A DNA stretch of 64,000 bases from Steinernema hermaphroditum (GCA_030435675.1 CM059624.1:6472769-6536768); one strand, 5' to 3'. Shown: positions 1 to 11,566, counted from the stretch's first letter. Notes: generated from the sequence alone by a model not told the origin. Program-made: numbers and translations.

Positions 1-24
1 CACGACTGACTCTTTCTTTTCCAG

Positions 25-513
25 CTACACAGCGAGATGCACGAGACGTTGTGGGAAATGCACCGTACCCAGGACCAGTTCATCAACCAGGTGGCCACTC
101 TCAGCCAGCGCATCACAGAGCTCCAGAACACGATCCTGATGGGCATCCAGGCGAACGGAGGCACTCTGCCTCCGATGGCGCCGCCACCCACGGTGCCCAA
201 CGGCCAGCCTCCGGCCATGGCAATGGCCACGTCGACGACCCTCGGAATCCCCTCGAACGCGCCCTCCTACCACCAGCGTCTCTTCATGCATGCTCCCCCT
301 TCGCGCCCCCCTTCAGGCGCCTCGCAGCGCTCCCAGCCCATCGCTTCCACCGTCTCCAACCCGAACCTCTGCGGAACGCCTGTGCCGATGCCACCCACGG
401 CGGTGCCTCCTCTGCTCCAGCGGCTTCACTCGAACACGAGCGAGCAGTCGACTCCGGAGGTCGTCGTCGACGTCTGCTCCCCGCTGCTCCACCAGACCTC
501 CTCCGAGCACTGA
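25..513 (+). CDS. 3' terminal exon of a probable small-conductance Ca2+-activated K+ channel (SK/KCNL type)
   Basis: This is the last exon of a gene that starts upstream of the window. A clean acceptor (TTTTCCAG) ends at base 24, and the frame runs to a TGA at 511-513. The first 35 residues form an amphipathic helix (MHETLWEMHRTQDQF, then a leucine heptad pattern to about residue 40). It resembles the C-terminal coiled coil that follows the calmodulin-binding domain in SK channels. The rest is a Pro/Ser/Thr-rich disordered tail, as in the cytoplasmic ends of nematode KCNL channels. SK channels open on Ca2+-calmodulin binding at the plasma membrane and shape after-hyperpolarisation. No pore or calmodulin-binding segment is in the window, so the family call rests on the helix alone. 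Another coiled-coil protein is possible. Confidence 0.4.
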   Translation, partial: LHSEMHETLWEMHRTQDQFINQVATLSQRITELQNTILMGIQANGGTLPPMAPPPTVPNGQPPAMAMATSTTLGIPSNAPSYHQRLFMHAPPSRPPSGASQRSQPIASTVSNPNLCGTPVPMPPTAVPPLLQRLHSNTSEQSTPEVVVDVCSPLLHQTSSEH

Positions 514-645
514 CCCACCCCGTCCCCCTCCTGCATTCGGGTCTCGGAGTCCTCTCCGTCCAATCGATGTGATATCCCCACAGAAGATTATCTCAGCCCC
601 CTCACCTTTCTCACATATCAGCACCTACCGTACCGTTTGAGTGTA

Positions 646-651
646 AATAAA
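646..651 (+). terminator. Polyadenylation signal AATAAA for the first gene
   Basis: An exact AATAAA lies 130 bases after the stop codon. A second AATAAA at 741-746 could be a distal alternative site. Confidence 0.5.
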
Positions 652-827
652 TGTGCAGATCCGGTTTCCTCTCCATAGGCGTCCTCTTCCTCTCAGATTC
701 GTGGTTTTCACTCGTTGTATGTATGTCCTCCAGATGAAGCAATAAACTATTTTTGTTTCTTTCAAATCGAACAAAAAAGATCACATAAAAGATCAGATCA
801 AAGATATCTTCCAGAGGTGCCGCTTCT

Positions 828-2542
828 TCAATAAGAGTTCGTTCTGTCCTGCGATGGGGTCACTTCGGAATCTCCTAGAAAATAAAGATGCACAAAAAGC
901 CTCGTGGGATCTCCTCTTACGTCTCAGCACACTTCGGCAACATCTTTTCGTGAATCTCACAATTGCCTCCCGATAGGGACGCAGGTAGGAGATGGAAATG
1001 AGGTTCAGGCTGAAGAACATCGTATTCTGCAGGAGCATCTCCAGATTCAGAATGAGGGTGAGGAGGTTGGGGAAGAACTGGAAGGCGGCGATGAGGACGC
1101 AGAGAGGGATCCAGCCGAGAAAGAAAGGGATCGCCGAGTTGATGAACACCACTGTCGCCATCATCTTCTGCAGCTCGAAGGTACGCTTCGAGACGAACAT
1201 CTTCTGGGAACACAGCTTCAGCAGTGTCATGATGGCAAAGAAGATCATCCCGAACGTGCAAAGGAAGAACCACACGCAGAAGGCGATGCCCGCGGCCTTC
1301 TGAGGGGAAGAGGAGAAGGCGATGCAGATGACGGAGTTGTCCCGGGAGCGGAGCTCCTGTAGAGGTCGATCGAAGTCCGGTGGGAGCGATTGGGGCAGTT
1401 CTGCCTAAATGGAATGGATGGAATGTTCTCGAAAACGCGAGATCGACGGAAAACTGAAGAAGTGGAGGCACAGAGGCTATGGTTGTATTAGTGCCACGTG
1501 TCCCTTATTGAGGTGATCCAAAAATTGACTGCAGAATGTCAAACTTCGCCTTGAGCCATATAGTAAACAGAGGGATTTGTTATGAAATCCGGATAGACTC
1601 ATAGATCGCTCTACGTTTCCTTCATTTTTTCGCGGCCAAAAAGAAATCCAAAACTTCTGCCACTTGTTCTGTGGTGTATTTAGGCCCACAAAGGATGCCA
1701 TTTAGATTAAAAGTGCATATTCCTGCGCACCTCATCTCCATGTACGTGTTCAAACAAATAAAAGCGCACATAAAGGTCACCTGGAAGATTAGATATATAA
1801 ATGATTTAGTAAAGTACTTAGCGCTAAACCTGCACGCTTGGCAAATTGAAAACAACGTCTGAAAAAACAGCATTCCGTGAGAGAATTTGAATTTTAAAAA
1901 CTTCTACGTCGTATGTCTACGTTGGAGGTGTTTTTCTAAGTATGTTTAGGCGTTCCTGTCCCTTCGCCCTCTTTGATCACTCAAGAACCTTGAGGTTTCA
2001 GAACATGCAATGGAGGCTATTTCCTTACTATCTTTAGATCTCCTGTCCTTTTGACCAACCTTAAGAACGTGCACAATGACGAAGGAGACGGCGAGGAAAA
2101 CGAGGTCGAGAAGGAAGAGGAGCGAGATGAACTGCTTGGACTTGAGAAGGTCGGAGAGGTGGTCGTGGGCTATCTGGATGTAGCGGAAGAAGAAGGAGAG
2201 GGTCAGATTGAAGGCGTTCATAATGAACATGGCTGTGGTGACGGAGGCCATCACGTAGGGGGCGCGGATCATGCCGAGGATCTCGATGCAGAAGACGTCC
2301 TCGTACTTCCCGACGGAAGGCGCCAAGAAGATGAGGAGGAAGGAGAAGAGGGTCGACCCGATGGTGAGATTGAGGAGACTCACGCGGTGCACTTTGAGGA
2401 ATTCGGGCGTTTTGAACACGGCCAGCAGGATGAGGAGGCATCCGGAGAGGCAGGAGACGCCCGAGGAGAGGATCTCCACGAGGAGGAACTTCTGGAGGTC
2501 GTCGGATGCGAGGAACGTCGAGGAGCCGACGTAGTAGAACAT
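828..2542 (-). CDS. Nematode seven-transmembrane chemoreceptor (Str/Srh superfamily-like)
   Basis: The start ATG is at 2542 (MFYYVGSSTFLASDDLQKF). The first exon runs to about 2060 and encodes TM1-TM4, with VFKTPEFLKVHRVSLLNL after TM1 and FFFRYIQIAHDHL after TM3. Both patterns are typical of nematode Str-superfamily receptors. A later exon starts at 1404 after ATTTAG in phase 0 and encodes TM5-TM7, ending near SYLRPYREAIVRF. A 46-base intron with GTAAGAG...TTCTAG near 873-918 leads to a short tail and a TGA at 828-830. An optional phase-0 exon may lie at about 1673-1796 after an acceptor ATCTTCCAG; I cannot decide whether it is used. The product should be a G-protein-coupled odorant-type receptor of sensory cilia. 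The exact family (srh, sri, str) is not assigned. Confidence 0.6.
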
Positions 2543-3384
2543 GGCCGCTGCGGGAAGTGACTCTGAACGGATTGGTGGACAGCTGCCGATAATTGGCTTC
2601 CAGCATATTAAATTACCGATATACCTTATGGATCTGAAGGTTAGTGCGAAAGTAGCGTCTAGCGGCGGCAAATGTTTGGTTTCTGACTCCACAAGGTCCT
2701 TCTGGACTTTGGATGTTTTGAGCGCTAATTTTCATCTGGAGAATTTGTCATAAATCAATTAGATCAGTGGAATAATCAACACCTCGACACAAAATGGTCA
2801 CGGAATATGCGTGTCAATTTGAAGGGCAAGGCAAGTTGTAATCGCTTTCCGTGACCAGTGGACATAATCACAGTATTTGAGTAAAATCTTGTGTATATTT
2901 CATGTTTAACCTCATTACCCAAAGTAATGGTCTCTAGTGTCCCGCAGCTGAACTCCACATTTAAAAAAACCAAATATCACAAGTAATGAACGGTGGAAAC
3001 GGCGGAGTACGATTAGCCTAGAGAGGCCGAAACTTCCACGAAACACCTGGCATTTAAAGTAGACGTCTTAACGAAGAATCAAAGATCGACGGCAGGCTGA
3101 ACTCAGGACGAAGATCGTAATGTGAGAAAGAATGCCGCAAAGGAGACTTTGCTCACTCACCTCTGACCCCTCAAACCCTTAGAAGTTATCAGTTCCGATG
3201 TATGGCATCACTAACCATAAGAACTACATCTCCACTGGCTCCTCTGCACACATAATCACATGGTTATGCCCCTATCAATGGGTTCAACGAGCACACCGAT
3301 AGCAGATGGGGTGAGTAATCATGCGGCCGACGGTATCACATAATCCATATAAACCCTCCGACTGAGACGATAAGATAATTCGTC
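2543..3384. other. Intergenic region between divergent chemoreceptor and lipase
   Basis: No coding exon recognised. AT-richer than the flanking exons. It should hold the promoters of both divergent genes. Confidence 0.4.
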
Positions 3385-4850
3385 ATGTTGAAGGCGACTC
3401 TTCTCTTCTCCCTCCTTGTGGCCGTTTCGGCCCTCGACGCAGAAGCTGGCAAACGTGTCGTGAGTTCCTCTACATAGTCACATAAAGGCCATTGTAGCCC
3501 GACATAATCTCTCACTGGGGATATCCGGCGGAGACATTCTATGCGACGACACAAGATGGCTACATTCTGACTGTCCACCGTATCCCTTTCGGGAAGAACG
3601 GTAGGGGATGGACTGGAGTTTGTAGATAGAACTGCATTCAGATCAGCCGTCGGACAAGCCTAAACCAGTCGTCTTCCTGCAGCACGGTCTCCTCGCCAAC
3701 AGCAACAACTGGATCACCAATCTTCCCCATCTGGCTCTGGGTACTGTCCTACCGTACTCCATGGCTGGACTCGGCTATTCTAGGGTACATTCTGGCCGAC
3801 GCCGGCTATGACGTGTGGATGGGAAACGTCCGCGGAAACGTCTACTCGATGGACCACACCACTCTAAACCCTAAGGGCCACGAGTTCTGGAGATTTTCGT
3901 AAAGCGCAACTTTCGCCTCCACTTCAGAGAGTCCCTCTTCAGATTCGACGAAATGGCGCGTTACGATCTCGACGCGATGATCGACAAGGCTCTGGCTGTT
4001 TCGAATCATAAGTCTCTCTTCTACGTCGGCCACTCGCAGGGAACGGCGATCATGTTCGTCAAGCTCTCTCAGGATCACGCATTTTCCCAAAAGGTTACCA
4101 TAGCACCCAACATGATTATGCCCGCGTTTCAGATCAGGAAGTTCTACGCTTTGGCGCCAGTGGCGACTGCCCAGCACGTGAAGGGTGTTTGCGAGTTCAT
4201 CGCCCACGACCTCTACAAAGGGATTGAGGTGTCTCTAGGCTCCCTCCAGAAAACGTCTCTCTGTTTAGTGGATGTACAACGCCTTCGGGGTCGACCAGTT
4301 TCTTCCTGACTCCCCACTGCTGAAGGGCCTCGAGCACGTCTTCTGCGACAACCCCGTCACTGACCAGTTCTGCAACAACTTCATCTTCCAGGTCGTCGGA
4401 ACGGGCAGCCAGCAGATAAACGCCGTAGGTGGACCCTTCCGATCCCTAACCGTATTCTAGAGTCGACTGGATGTCTTCCTGACTGACGAACCCAGCGACA
4501 CTTCCACGATGAATCTGATCCACTGGATCCAGATAGTCAAAAGTGGAAAAACCCAGGCGTTCGACTTCGAGGACACAAAGTTGAACCTGCAGCACTACGG
4601 CCAAGAGACGCCGCCCCTCTACAACATCTCGCAGATCGGCGACGTCAAGATCGACCTCTTCTGGAGCGAAGACGACTGGATCGCCGACACGAAGGACGTC
4701 GAGAAGCTGCTGCGGGACCTGAATCCTCGGGTCGTCGACCGCGTCTTCAAACTCGATCACTTCAACCATCTTGACTTCGTTTGGGGCCAGAGGGCGGCCG
4801 AGGAGATTTACACGCGCATCATCGAGGACCTAAAGAAGCATGAGAACTGA
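3385..4850 (+). CDS. Lysosomal-type acid lipase (LIPL family)
   Basis: This is a triacylglycerol/cholesteryl-ester hydrolase of the AB-hydrolase family, expected in the lysosome or secreted by the intestine. The ATG at 3385 starts a signal peptide ([19 protein letters not shown]). Exon joins restore the family signatures in order: [67 protein letters not shown], and the nucleophile elbow GHSQG with Ser at codon 4034-4036. The likely catalytic Asp is in SEDDWIAD and the His in FNHLDF near 4765. Six short introns fit GT...AG, among them one of 44 bases at about 3899-3942. Length and domain order match intact nematode lipases. A partial antisense copy lies at 8203-8312. The MxSVP gene follows 188 bases downstream on the same strand. 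Confidence 0.88.
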
Positions 4851-5037
4851 GCGCATTGCCCATTTGTCTCTTTTCGAAGGAACTTCCCTAATAACGATGT
4901 GCAGAGTTTGTCGTTTCGTGGCCTACGCGCGACTTCGCACCGCGCCGCGTCCGGCGCCGAAGCATCAGAAGTCGGCGACGCGCATCGTACGGTCACCATA
5001 AACCACCGCCGCGGCATTCGACCGTCGAGGCGCCGCC

Positions 5038-5925
5038 ATGGAGAGCGTTCCCGCGGTCTTCATCGACTCCGTCCTCTGCGTCGCCACTCCCTTGACTCTC
5101 CACGGCGCCGAGAAGCTCCGCTCACGTTCCTGGAGTCGGCTGGCGAGGCACCACCACACACAGCGACGGAGCTGGCGCCTCTGTGTGGTTCAGGAGAAGG
5201 ACGCGCTCCTGGGACTCTTCCGTTGCTCCTCGGCGAAGGCGAAGGAGTTCCTATCGTTGCGGGAATTCGCAAGGACCGACGCGCGCTTCGACCAGATCGC
5301 CGAGATCGAAATTGAGCTCGAGGAGAATCTGGTGTGGGAGGAGGACGTTGAGGCGGCGGAGTGGACTTCGATCGCGTCAAAGGAAGACGTCGAGGCGCTG
5401 AAGCACCGCTTCTTCTGGAGGATCAACTACCGTAGTCTCGACTGGCTCAACCTAAACATCGTCGACGCGTTAGGCCTTCACTCGACCATTCTGAACCATC
5501 TAGTCGACAAGAGTCCGAGAATCGAGATCCTAGAACTCGCCTACGAGGGACCGGCGTCTACAGCGCTCCTGGAGAGGCAGGTGAAGAAGAACGTGATCAC
5601 AGAACTGACGATCAGTGGGCAGTGGCCCCCGGAGACCACGACACCGATCGTCGAGGCCATCCTTCCCCAGAGGCAACTCTACTACTTCGTCGCAGAGTCG
5701 AGAATTCTCCTCAGTAGTGGTGACCTCGCATCTCTCCTGGAACAATGGTCCCAAGACGACTCACCAAGGAAGGCCAAAGAGGTTGTGATTCGTTCAGGAG
5801 ACTTACATATGGAGAAGTACGAAAAAGTTCTGGACCACACCAAGGCGGACGCCAAGGTGACGACGAAGATGGAGGGAACCTCGTTCACTTTGGACTTTTC
5901 GAGTGTGAATTGCCCGCTACTTTGA
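5038..5925 (+). CDS. Nematode-specific MxSVP-type (F-box-like) protein, intronless
   Basis: A single open frame of 295 codons with no splice site needed. The N terminus, MESVPAVFIDSVL, matches the short F-box-like opening (hydrophobic MxSVPxxFxDSV) of large lineage-specific nematode families that resemble F-box adaptors. The middle carries leucine-rich stretches (RIEILELAYEGPASTALL, KKNVITELTISG) of the irregular type seen in FTH/FBA-like substrate-binding regions. I infer a possible substrate adaptor for ubiquitin ligase, but no confident F-box with a Skp1 interface can be seen. Start: this ATG is the first in the frame, and the VPxxFxDSV motif follows at once. The gene is GC-rich like its neighbours. 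It converges with the DHHC gene, with 121 bases between the stop codons. Confidence 0.65.
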   Translation: MESVPAVFIDSVLCVATPLTLHGAEKLRSRSWSRLARHHHTQRRSWRLCVVQEKDALLGLFRCSSAKAKEFLSLREFARTDARFDQIAEIEIELEENLVWEEDVEAAEWTSIASKEDVEALKHRFFWRINYRSLDWLNLNIVDALGLHSTILNHLVDKSPRIEILELAYEGPASTALLERQVKKNVITELTISGQWPPETTTPIVEAILPQRQLYYFVAESRILLSSGDLASLLEQWSQDDSPRKAKEVVIRSGDLHMEKYEKVLDHTKADAKVTTKMEGTSFTLDFSSVNCPLL

Positions 5926-6046
5926 CCGATACGATGAAGAGAATGAACGCATAAACACTAATAGAAATATTGAAGTTTGTCGACATGCAAGAATCATGTA
6001 TTTATAGATGACACCCTTGACGAAACAGCCCAAAAAACTGTTAAAG

Positions 6047-7339
6047 TCAAATGGGCAAAGGCTTCGCAGACGGGTTAGCCTCTGCGCCTAGTAAAGATGC
6101 GCAGCGCACAACAAATCGATCTGCAGAAGTGTTCGCCGGATAGGCGACCGGAAAATGCTGGCCATCGTTCACTCGGGTATCCAGAGGAATCGCCCACAGC
6201 CCCCATCCGAATACGGCACGGATGTTGCGATAGGTGCCAAGGTTGTAGCTTGCGTTGAGATCGTCTCTGAAAGCACATCACGTAAGAAAGTATGTTATGT
6301 AGCGGAGCCTACCTGATAATCGACGGTTTCGCTTGGTCGCACGTCGTCTCATTGACATGGATCAGAATGATATGATCGTGAAGCAGTTTTCCGAGAGGGT
6401 AAACCCCAACACAGCAGAGAAATACGATGCTGGTGAGCACTTGGGCGAAACGTCCAGCTTCGTCACGCCACTGTTGGTTTATGAAGTAGCGCACAACACC
6501 TTCGCTCATCGTCAAAGCTGACCTAGATGTACGACAATGATAGCAACTCACAAGAAGCAAGAGAAATCTCGCGAAGATCATTAAAAAATATAAAATAAGA
6601 GGAAATAGCATACCATATAATGACAATTACTCCATAAATGAGATAAAGCATGAAATACTTATAGTTCCTGTACGTAACGCACTTATTTATCCACGGACAG
6701 TGATGATCGAACTTGAGAACGCAGAAGCCACAGCTCATACAGTGACGAGCACGATCCGGCTTAATCAGCTTGCAATCGTAGCAGTAGCGGAGGCGTTTCC
6801 AGTCGTCCTCTTCGGCGAATCTAAAATATTGGTGTTATTCAAAATCTCGACCCAAGATCTTACTTCAAATTAAGATTTGCAGCTGCATCAGTAAGAATTT
6901 TTCTCTGCAAAACAAGGTGTTGGTACGCTGTGCTCTTAGAAAACGGCGCGTAACGTCCATTTTCAAACGCCGTCAAATCTTTAATCTTCTTATCCACACC
7001 GTCAGAGACGTGATACCGCTCTGGCACGCGCGCCACTCGCGTAACACACGTCTGGGCAAGACTCCAACTCCACATGAATATCAAAAAGTTGTAAACAACG
7101 GCGTAAACGGTCCGCTGGACGTCATTTGTGACCCAGTGCTGTAGGAATACGAAGTTGTACACGTAGAAACTGAAACAGCGCGATAGAAGAGAAAAAGAAG
7201 AAAAGACTTACAAATAAACAGCGCCGCAGATTTGCAAGACAAACATACAGTTAAGCAGTTGGTACAGGAAGAAGCCGAGCAGCCAGTGCCTCTCGCGGTA
7301 CTCGCGGACGAAACCGTAGATTTTCGAATACCAGGACAT
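6047..7339 (-). CDS. DHHC palmitoyltransferase (zDHHC2/15/20-like)
   Basis: A membrane S-acyltransferase that attaches palmitate to cysteines of substrate proteins, usually at Golgi or plasma membrane. The start at 7339 gives MSWYSKIYGFVREYRERHW, then two membrane segments. The zinc-binding cysteine-rich domain (about 6830-6640) reads RYCYDCKLIKPDRARHC, then CGFCVLKFDHHCPWINKCV, with the catalytic Cys in DHHC. Two more membrane segments follow (YFMLYLIYGVIVIIWY; FAQVLTSIVFLCCVGVY). The last exon (from about 6265) carries VFGWGLWAIPLDT, which fits the C-terminal TTxE/NPxxWLLP-type region of the family. Introns are short, for example the 3' acceptor CTTTCAG near 6268. TGA is at 6047-6049. All zinc ligands look intact. 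Confidence 0.88.
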
Positions 7340-8202
7340 GATCGAAGATGACCTTTGTGGCGCTCGCGCGATCCTCCACCGACCGATCCGCAAGGATCTC
7401 TCTCAGGCAACTGAAGCTCTCTGAGGCAACCACCGTCCCCTCTTCCCATTCACCGCTGCACTCCTCCTAAATGAAGTCTAAATTTGTAGACCGTCTGCAA
7501 AGCCCTGCTAGACTAGACTTTTTCTACATTTGTAGACCATTTGCAAAGCACAGCACCGAAAATCGAAGAGAGTGTCGCCTTAAGCTTCCCTTTCAAATAT
7601 TTGTTGTGTTTGTGCCGTTTTTTCGTGAAACTAGCACTGGAAGCGCTTGACAGGCCCCAAATCGTTCAACCAGGTAGGTGCTGTTATATAGCTCACAGAG
7701 TCGTCAGAATCAGAAACCATCATCACAATGCTCCAAGAGCTGTCAATTTCTCTGTTTTTCGTTTATTTCGTTCACCTATTTAGTTTTATGGTTATTTAAT
7801 TTTGTCCTGACAGTCCTTTTACCCGTTTAATCATTCACTCTCCACACCTCAGCAAGGAAAAAAGTCCCAGATGCAGCAGACACCCTCAAACTTCGTCGCC
7901 GGAAGCAGACTTCCCAGTGACTGTTTTATGGGTTTTCCTTTCGAGGCCGCTGTTCGAACATTTGATTGCTTTTTCTCTTCTTGCAGTGGTGTCTTTGAAG
8001 GACTTTCACCCTTTATGAACAACCACCTTTCAAATTTAGACGTAGCTAGTACTCAAAGAGCACGTAGAGAAAATTTGATTGCGAACTCGACATGCCAAAT
8101 CAGTTTTTTCAGAGATCCAGATATCGCATTTTTTGGAACAAAAAATTTATTAGCCGTTTAATTATTAATTAGCATTTAAACTCGAGAAATTCGATTTCCA
8201 GG
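7340..8202. other. Intergenic region, no gene recognised
   Basis: Short ORFs here have no splice support, no family resemblance and AT-rich composition. The first 100 bases should hold the DHHC gene promoter. Confidence 0.4.
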
Positions 8203-8312
8203 CCAGAGCCTTGTCGATTGTCGCGTTGAGATCGTAACACGCCATTTCGTCGAATCTGAAGTCGGACTCTCTCGGGCGAAGGTGAAAGCGTGCTTTACGA
8301 AAATCCAGACTG
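8203..8312 (-). pseudogene. Antisense fragment of the acid lipase gene, intron retained
   Basis: On the minus strand this stretch matches the lipase at about 3889-3998 almost base for base. It includes the end of the FW exon (GATTTTCGTAAAGC), a diverged copy of the 44-base intron ending in TTCAG, and the next exon encoding FDEMACYDLNATIDKAL. Because the intron is present, this is a DNA-level duplication, not a retrocopy. Nothing else of the lipase is visible on either side. Substitutions include Arg to Cys and Met to Thr, so the piece is decaying and not expected to be functional. Confidence 0.8.
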
Positions 8313-8749
8313 GGCCTAAAATACGGGGGGAACTAATAATCCTGGCTCTCATTACATTACATTTACTCTGGAATCAGTGGCATTCGCCACGCAAGAAATC
8401 TCATAATGCACAATGAAGAACCGTAGATCACCGTTGTCGCTATTTCTCTTCTTTCTTCGGCGCATGGCACGACGTCGGAGTTGAAGTCAGCTATCCCAAA
8501 GTCACCTATCTCAAAAGAGTCAAAGTGTCAGAACCTCAGAATTTGACTACGCTGATTATGAGCGTAGATGTGATGTGCCTAACGGAGCGAAAACTACGGG
8601 GGAGTAATAATACGCACACCTAATGATCCTCTGAAAGTTGTCCTCTGAAATGGCATCCAGCGCATGTTATTGTCTTTCAAAACAATGGCCAAAAGGTGCT
8701 AATTAGGGAGCGTCTCTTCGCTTTTCCTCATTTTATTCCTCGTCTTTTG
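8313..8749. other. Intergenic region upstream of chemoreceptor A
   Basis: No gene recognised. Contains the presumed promoter of the first tandem chemoreceptor. Confidence 0.4.
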
Positions 8750-9853
8750 ATGGAGAACGCCAGCCATCCACAAGACGCTGAGAACACAATCGGTCTTACA
8801 GTAATGGGTCTGTCGAATATTCTGATTTTCGCCCTTTTCTGTCCCTTGAATACTGTAATCGCCTTGGTAAGTCCCGTTGCATCTGGCCCTGAAGTACCGA
8901 GGATTCAGCTGATCCACAAAAAGAAAGCCCTCTGGAACATGGTCGCCTACAAGATCATCTTCCACATGACCGTAGTCAGCATCATCGTCCTTCCCTCGAC
9001 GCTTCTTCTCGGTGTCATCAATCTGACTGAAAAATCGGTCCGTTTTCCAAGTCTCCTCATCGCGGTGGGACGCCAGCTGAAGGCATTTTCTATTTTCCTT
9101 GATAGGCCAGCGCGATGGTGTCCTACTTTTCGCCTCTTCTCCTCTGCGTAATGATGGCCATCCAAGCTTTCAATCGATTTGTGGTTATCTCTCGACTCAG
9201 GCTCCTAGACATGCCTCGGCTTGTCCAGGTACCATACATCCTCCCGATCAGCTGAGTCCTCTTGCAGACCTTCTTGTGGCTGTCCTGGTCCCTTGTTGCG
9301 ATCCTCTCCGTCGAGATGACCTTCAGAGGCGTCATCTTCTTCTACTTCGAGAAGTTCCACTTCTACGCCATCGACAACGAAGAGCCCGAGAACACGGCGG
9401 TCTTCTACACGTCGATGACTTTTCTCCTAATCGGCGCACTTTTCTTCGTGGCCGCCCTTGCGCACGTGATCCTTTTGGTGATTTCATGCCAGATTCGCCC
9501 CGTAGAATGAAGACGTACTTTTAGAGGGGCATCACTAAGCGGCAAGACGTCTATCTTCTTGTGCAGGGCCTGATTCCTTTCCTCTATCTGGCATTCTTGA
9601 AAGTCCTCCAACGATTCCTCGGCTCTGACGGCTCCGTCAAGAGCATCATGTTCAGTACCGCCGTGAGGTCGGTGCCGATTTTGAATGCGGTCGTCTATCT
9701 GTTCCTCAACAGGTTCGTATGCCCAGAAGAAGTCATCCTTGGCGCTTGAATTCATCCTGGACACACACTTTCAGGACACTCCGAATGGCATTCGCCAGCT
9801 TCTTCCCAGCCAAGAAGATCATCCCCGTACTGGCGAGTATAGGTCGCCTGTAG
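8750..9853 (+). CDS. Chemoreceptor A of a four-gene tandem array (7TM, Srx/Srt-like)
   Basis: Six exons by eye: 8750-8866, 8909-9064, 9106-9228, 9268-9477, 9525-9712, 9775-9853. They total 291 codons including TAG, and all joins are in frame. The product begins MENASHPQDAENTIGLTVMG, and TM1 contains NILIFALFCPLNTVIALV. TM2 is preceded by YKIIFHMTV, TM3 contains MAIQAFNRFVVISRL, and the loop before TM6 has KRQDVYLLVQGLIPFLYL. TM7 ends in VVYLFLNR. The AYKIxFHM and QGxIPFLYL patterns recall nematode Srx/Srt receptors, but the exact class is not fixed. A G-protein-coupled receptor of chemosensory neurons is expected. It is closest to gene B by eye. Confidence 0.82.
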
Positions 9854-10447
9854 CCGAGAGCTTTCGGACGAAGAAAAGCCGTTTCTGCGGATACAGTAAA
9901 CTATTTTACTCGAATTAAAGAGAACTTTTGCCTCTGTATGTAAAATAAATATCAAGAAAGAACATCTCAATCGTCTCGAAATCACTTCCAGAACCCAGAA
10001 CACGGATTGCTTTCTCTGAATGCCAGTTATGAAACGTTTATCGTACTATCTTAACTGCAAGTTTCCTATAGCATGGTGTTTTCCTTGACCAACTGGAAAA
10101 GCTAAGCTTTTGCCATATACATGATTAATTCTATTCGCCGTTTATCTTAAGTTAGATGCACAGAGGAGTGAATACAAGTTTGGAAGAGAACCAAGCAGTC
10201 AGTGTGATGTACTGACCCGTTTGGCTCTAGCTCTATGCACTCTGAAATTGGAGTCATCAGCTATGCAACGACTGAGTGCAAATATCTGGATTGTCAAATT
10301 CGGTGTGTTCTGAAAGGTGAAGTGCAGGTCGTCTTGTCTCATTACGGCCAAAACAACACTTTACGCATTCCGAAATAACACAGATTAGGAGGGGCCCCAA
10401 ATTACACAACCTTTATAAGGTTGGTACCTACGTGTTCTGGCCTCGAG
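9854..10447. other. Intergenic spacer between chemoreceptors A and B
   Basis: 3' untranslated region of A and the presumed promoter of B. No other gene seen. Confidence 0.4.
9944..9949 (+). terminator. Polyadenylation signal of chemoreceptor A
   Basis: Exact AATAAA 90 bases after the stop codon. Confidence 0.5.
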
Positions 10448-11566
10448 ATGTCAAACATGAGCGAATCCGAGCTGTCAGATGCCCAAAATGGACTCTGCGT
10501 CCTTACAATGGGTCTCTCCAATATTGCCATCTTTGCCGTCTTCTGTCCTCTGAATCTCGCCATTTGCTTGGTGAGGATCTCTTCTAGGACGCCGGGAATA
10601 CCGTAGTTTAGCTTATTTGTAAAAACAAATCCGTGCGGAGCCTCACCGCCTACAAGATAATCCTCCACATCACCGTAGTCAACATCGCCACCTTGCCGTC
10701 CACTCTTCTCCTCGGCATTATGAATCTCACTGAAAAGATTCTCACTTATCCTGATGTTCTTATTACGGTAAAAGGGTCATGCTTATTACTATTTACACAT
10801 TTTCTACGATCAGGTCTGCGCGGCAGTCTCCTACTTATCGCCACCTCTCCTATGCGTCATGATGGCGATCCAAGCGTTCAACCGTTTTCTCGTGATTTCC
10901 CGCTTCGCAGAGAGCTCTCGCCTTTTCCAGGTGATCTGCTCTGATCTGTTCTGATGCAACCCTCTTCTTAGGCGCTTCTATGGCTTTCCTGGGCCCTAGC
11001 GGCCATCTGCGGGGTGGAGATGGTTCTGAGAGGCGTCGTGTTCAGCTACTTCGAAGAGCTCCACATCTACGCCATTGACAACGAAGACCCAGAGAGCATC
11101 ATAGTCTTCTACGCCTCCATGCTGTGCCTCGCCGTCGGAGCGCTTTTCTTTCTGGTCTCTTTGACCAACGTTGTGATCATGGTAGACTAGGAAATACGAA
11201 GAATAACGCTAATGCACGTCTTCAGAGGGGAACCACAAAACGCCAAGACATCTACCTTCTGATCCAAGGCCTGGTCCCCTTCCTCTACTTGGCCTCACTG
11301 AGAGTCATCCAGAAGTTCTTCCACTTCAGCTTCTTGGTCGAAATCGTCGTTTACAACGCGGGAATAAGATCGGTGCCAGCGCTGAATGTCCTTGTCTACT
11401 TGTGTCTTAACAGGTAACTAAGAGCGATGGATTCATAACTAACTGAAACGATCATTTCAGTACACTTCGGTCGGCCTTTTTCGATTTGTTCCGGAAGAAG
11501 AAGGTCGTCCATGTAGTGTCCATATCTCATATTGACTTTGGAGGTTTCCATAATTTATCTGTTTGA
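10448..11566 (+). CDS. Chemoreceptor B of the tandem array (7TM, Srx/Srt-like)
   Basis: Six exons matching gene A in number, phase and position: 10448-10570, 10612-10767, 10814-10930, 10972-11181, 11226-11413, 11461-11566. The start gives MSNMSESELSDAQNGLCVL. Shared landmarks are MGLSNIAIFAVFCPLN (TM1), TAYKIILHITVVNIATLPS (TM2), MAIQAFNRFLVISRF (TM3), YFEELHIYAIDNEDPES (loop) and RQDIYLLIQGLVPFLYL (before TM6). Gene A has YFEKFHFYAIDNEEPEN in the same loop, so A and B are a recent pair. The tail after TM7 is STLRSAFFDLFRKKK. TGA is at 11564-11566. Confidence 0.82.

Noticed and set aside
3895..3945. 29-base intron in the lipase
   Set aside because: The downstream acceptor CCCTCTTCAG gives a 44-base intron and restores the conserved FSFDEMA motif.
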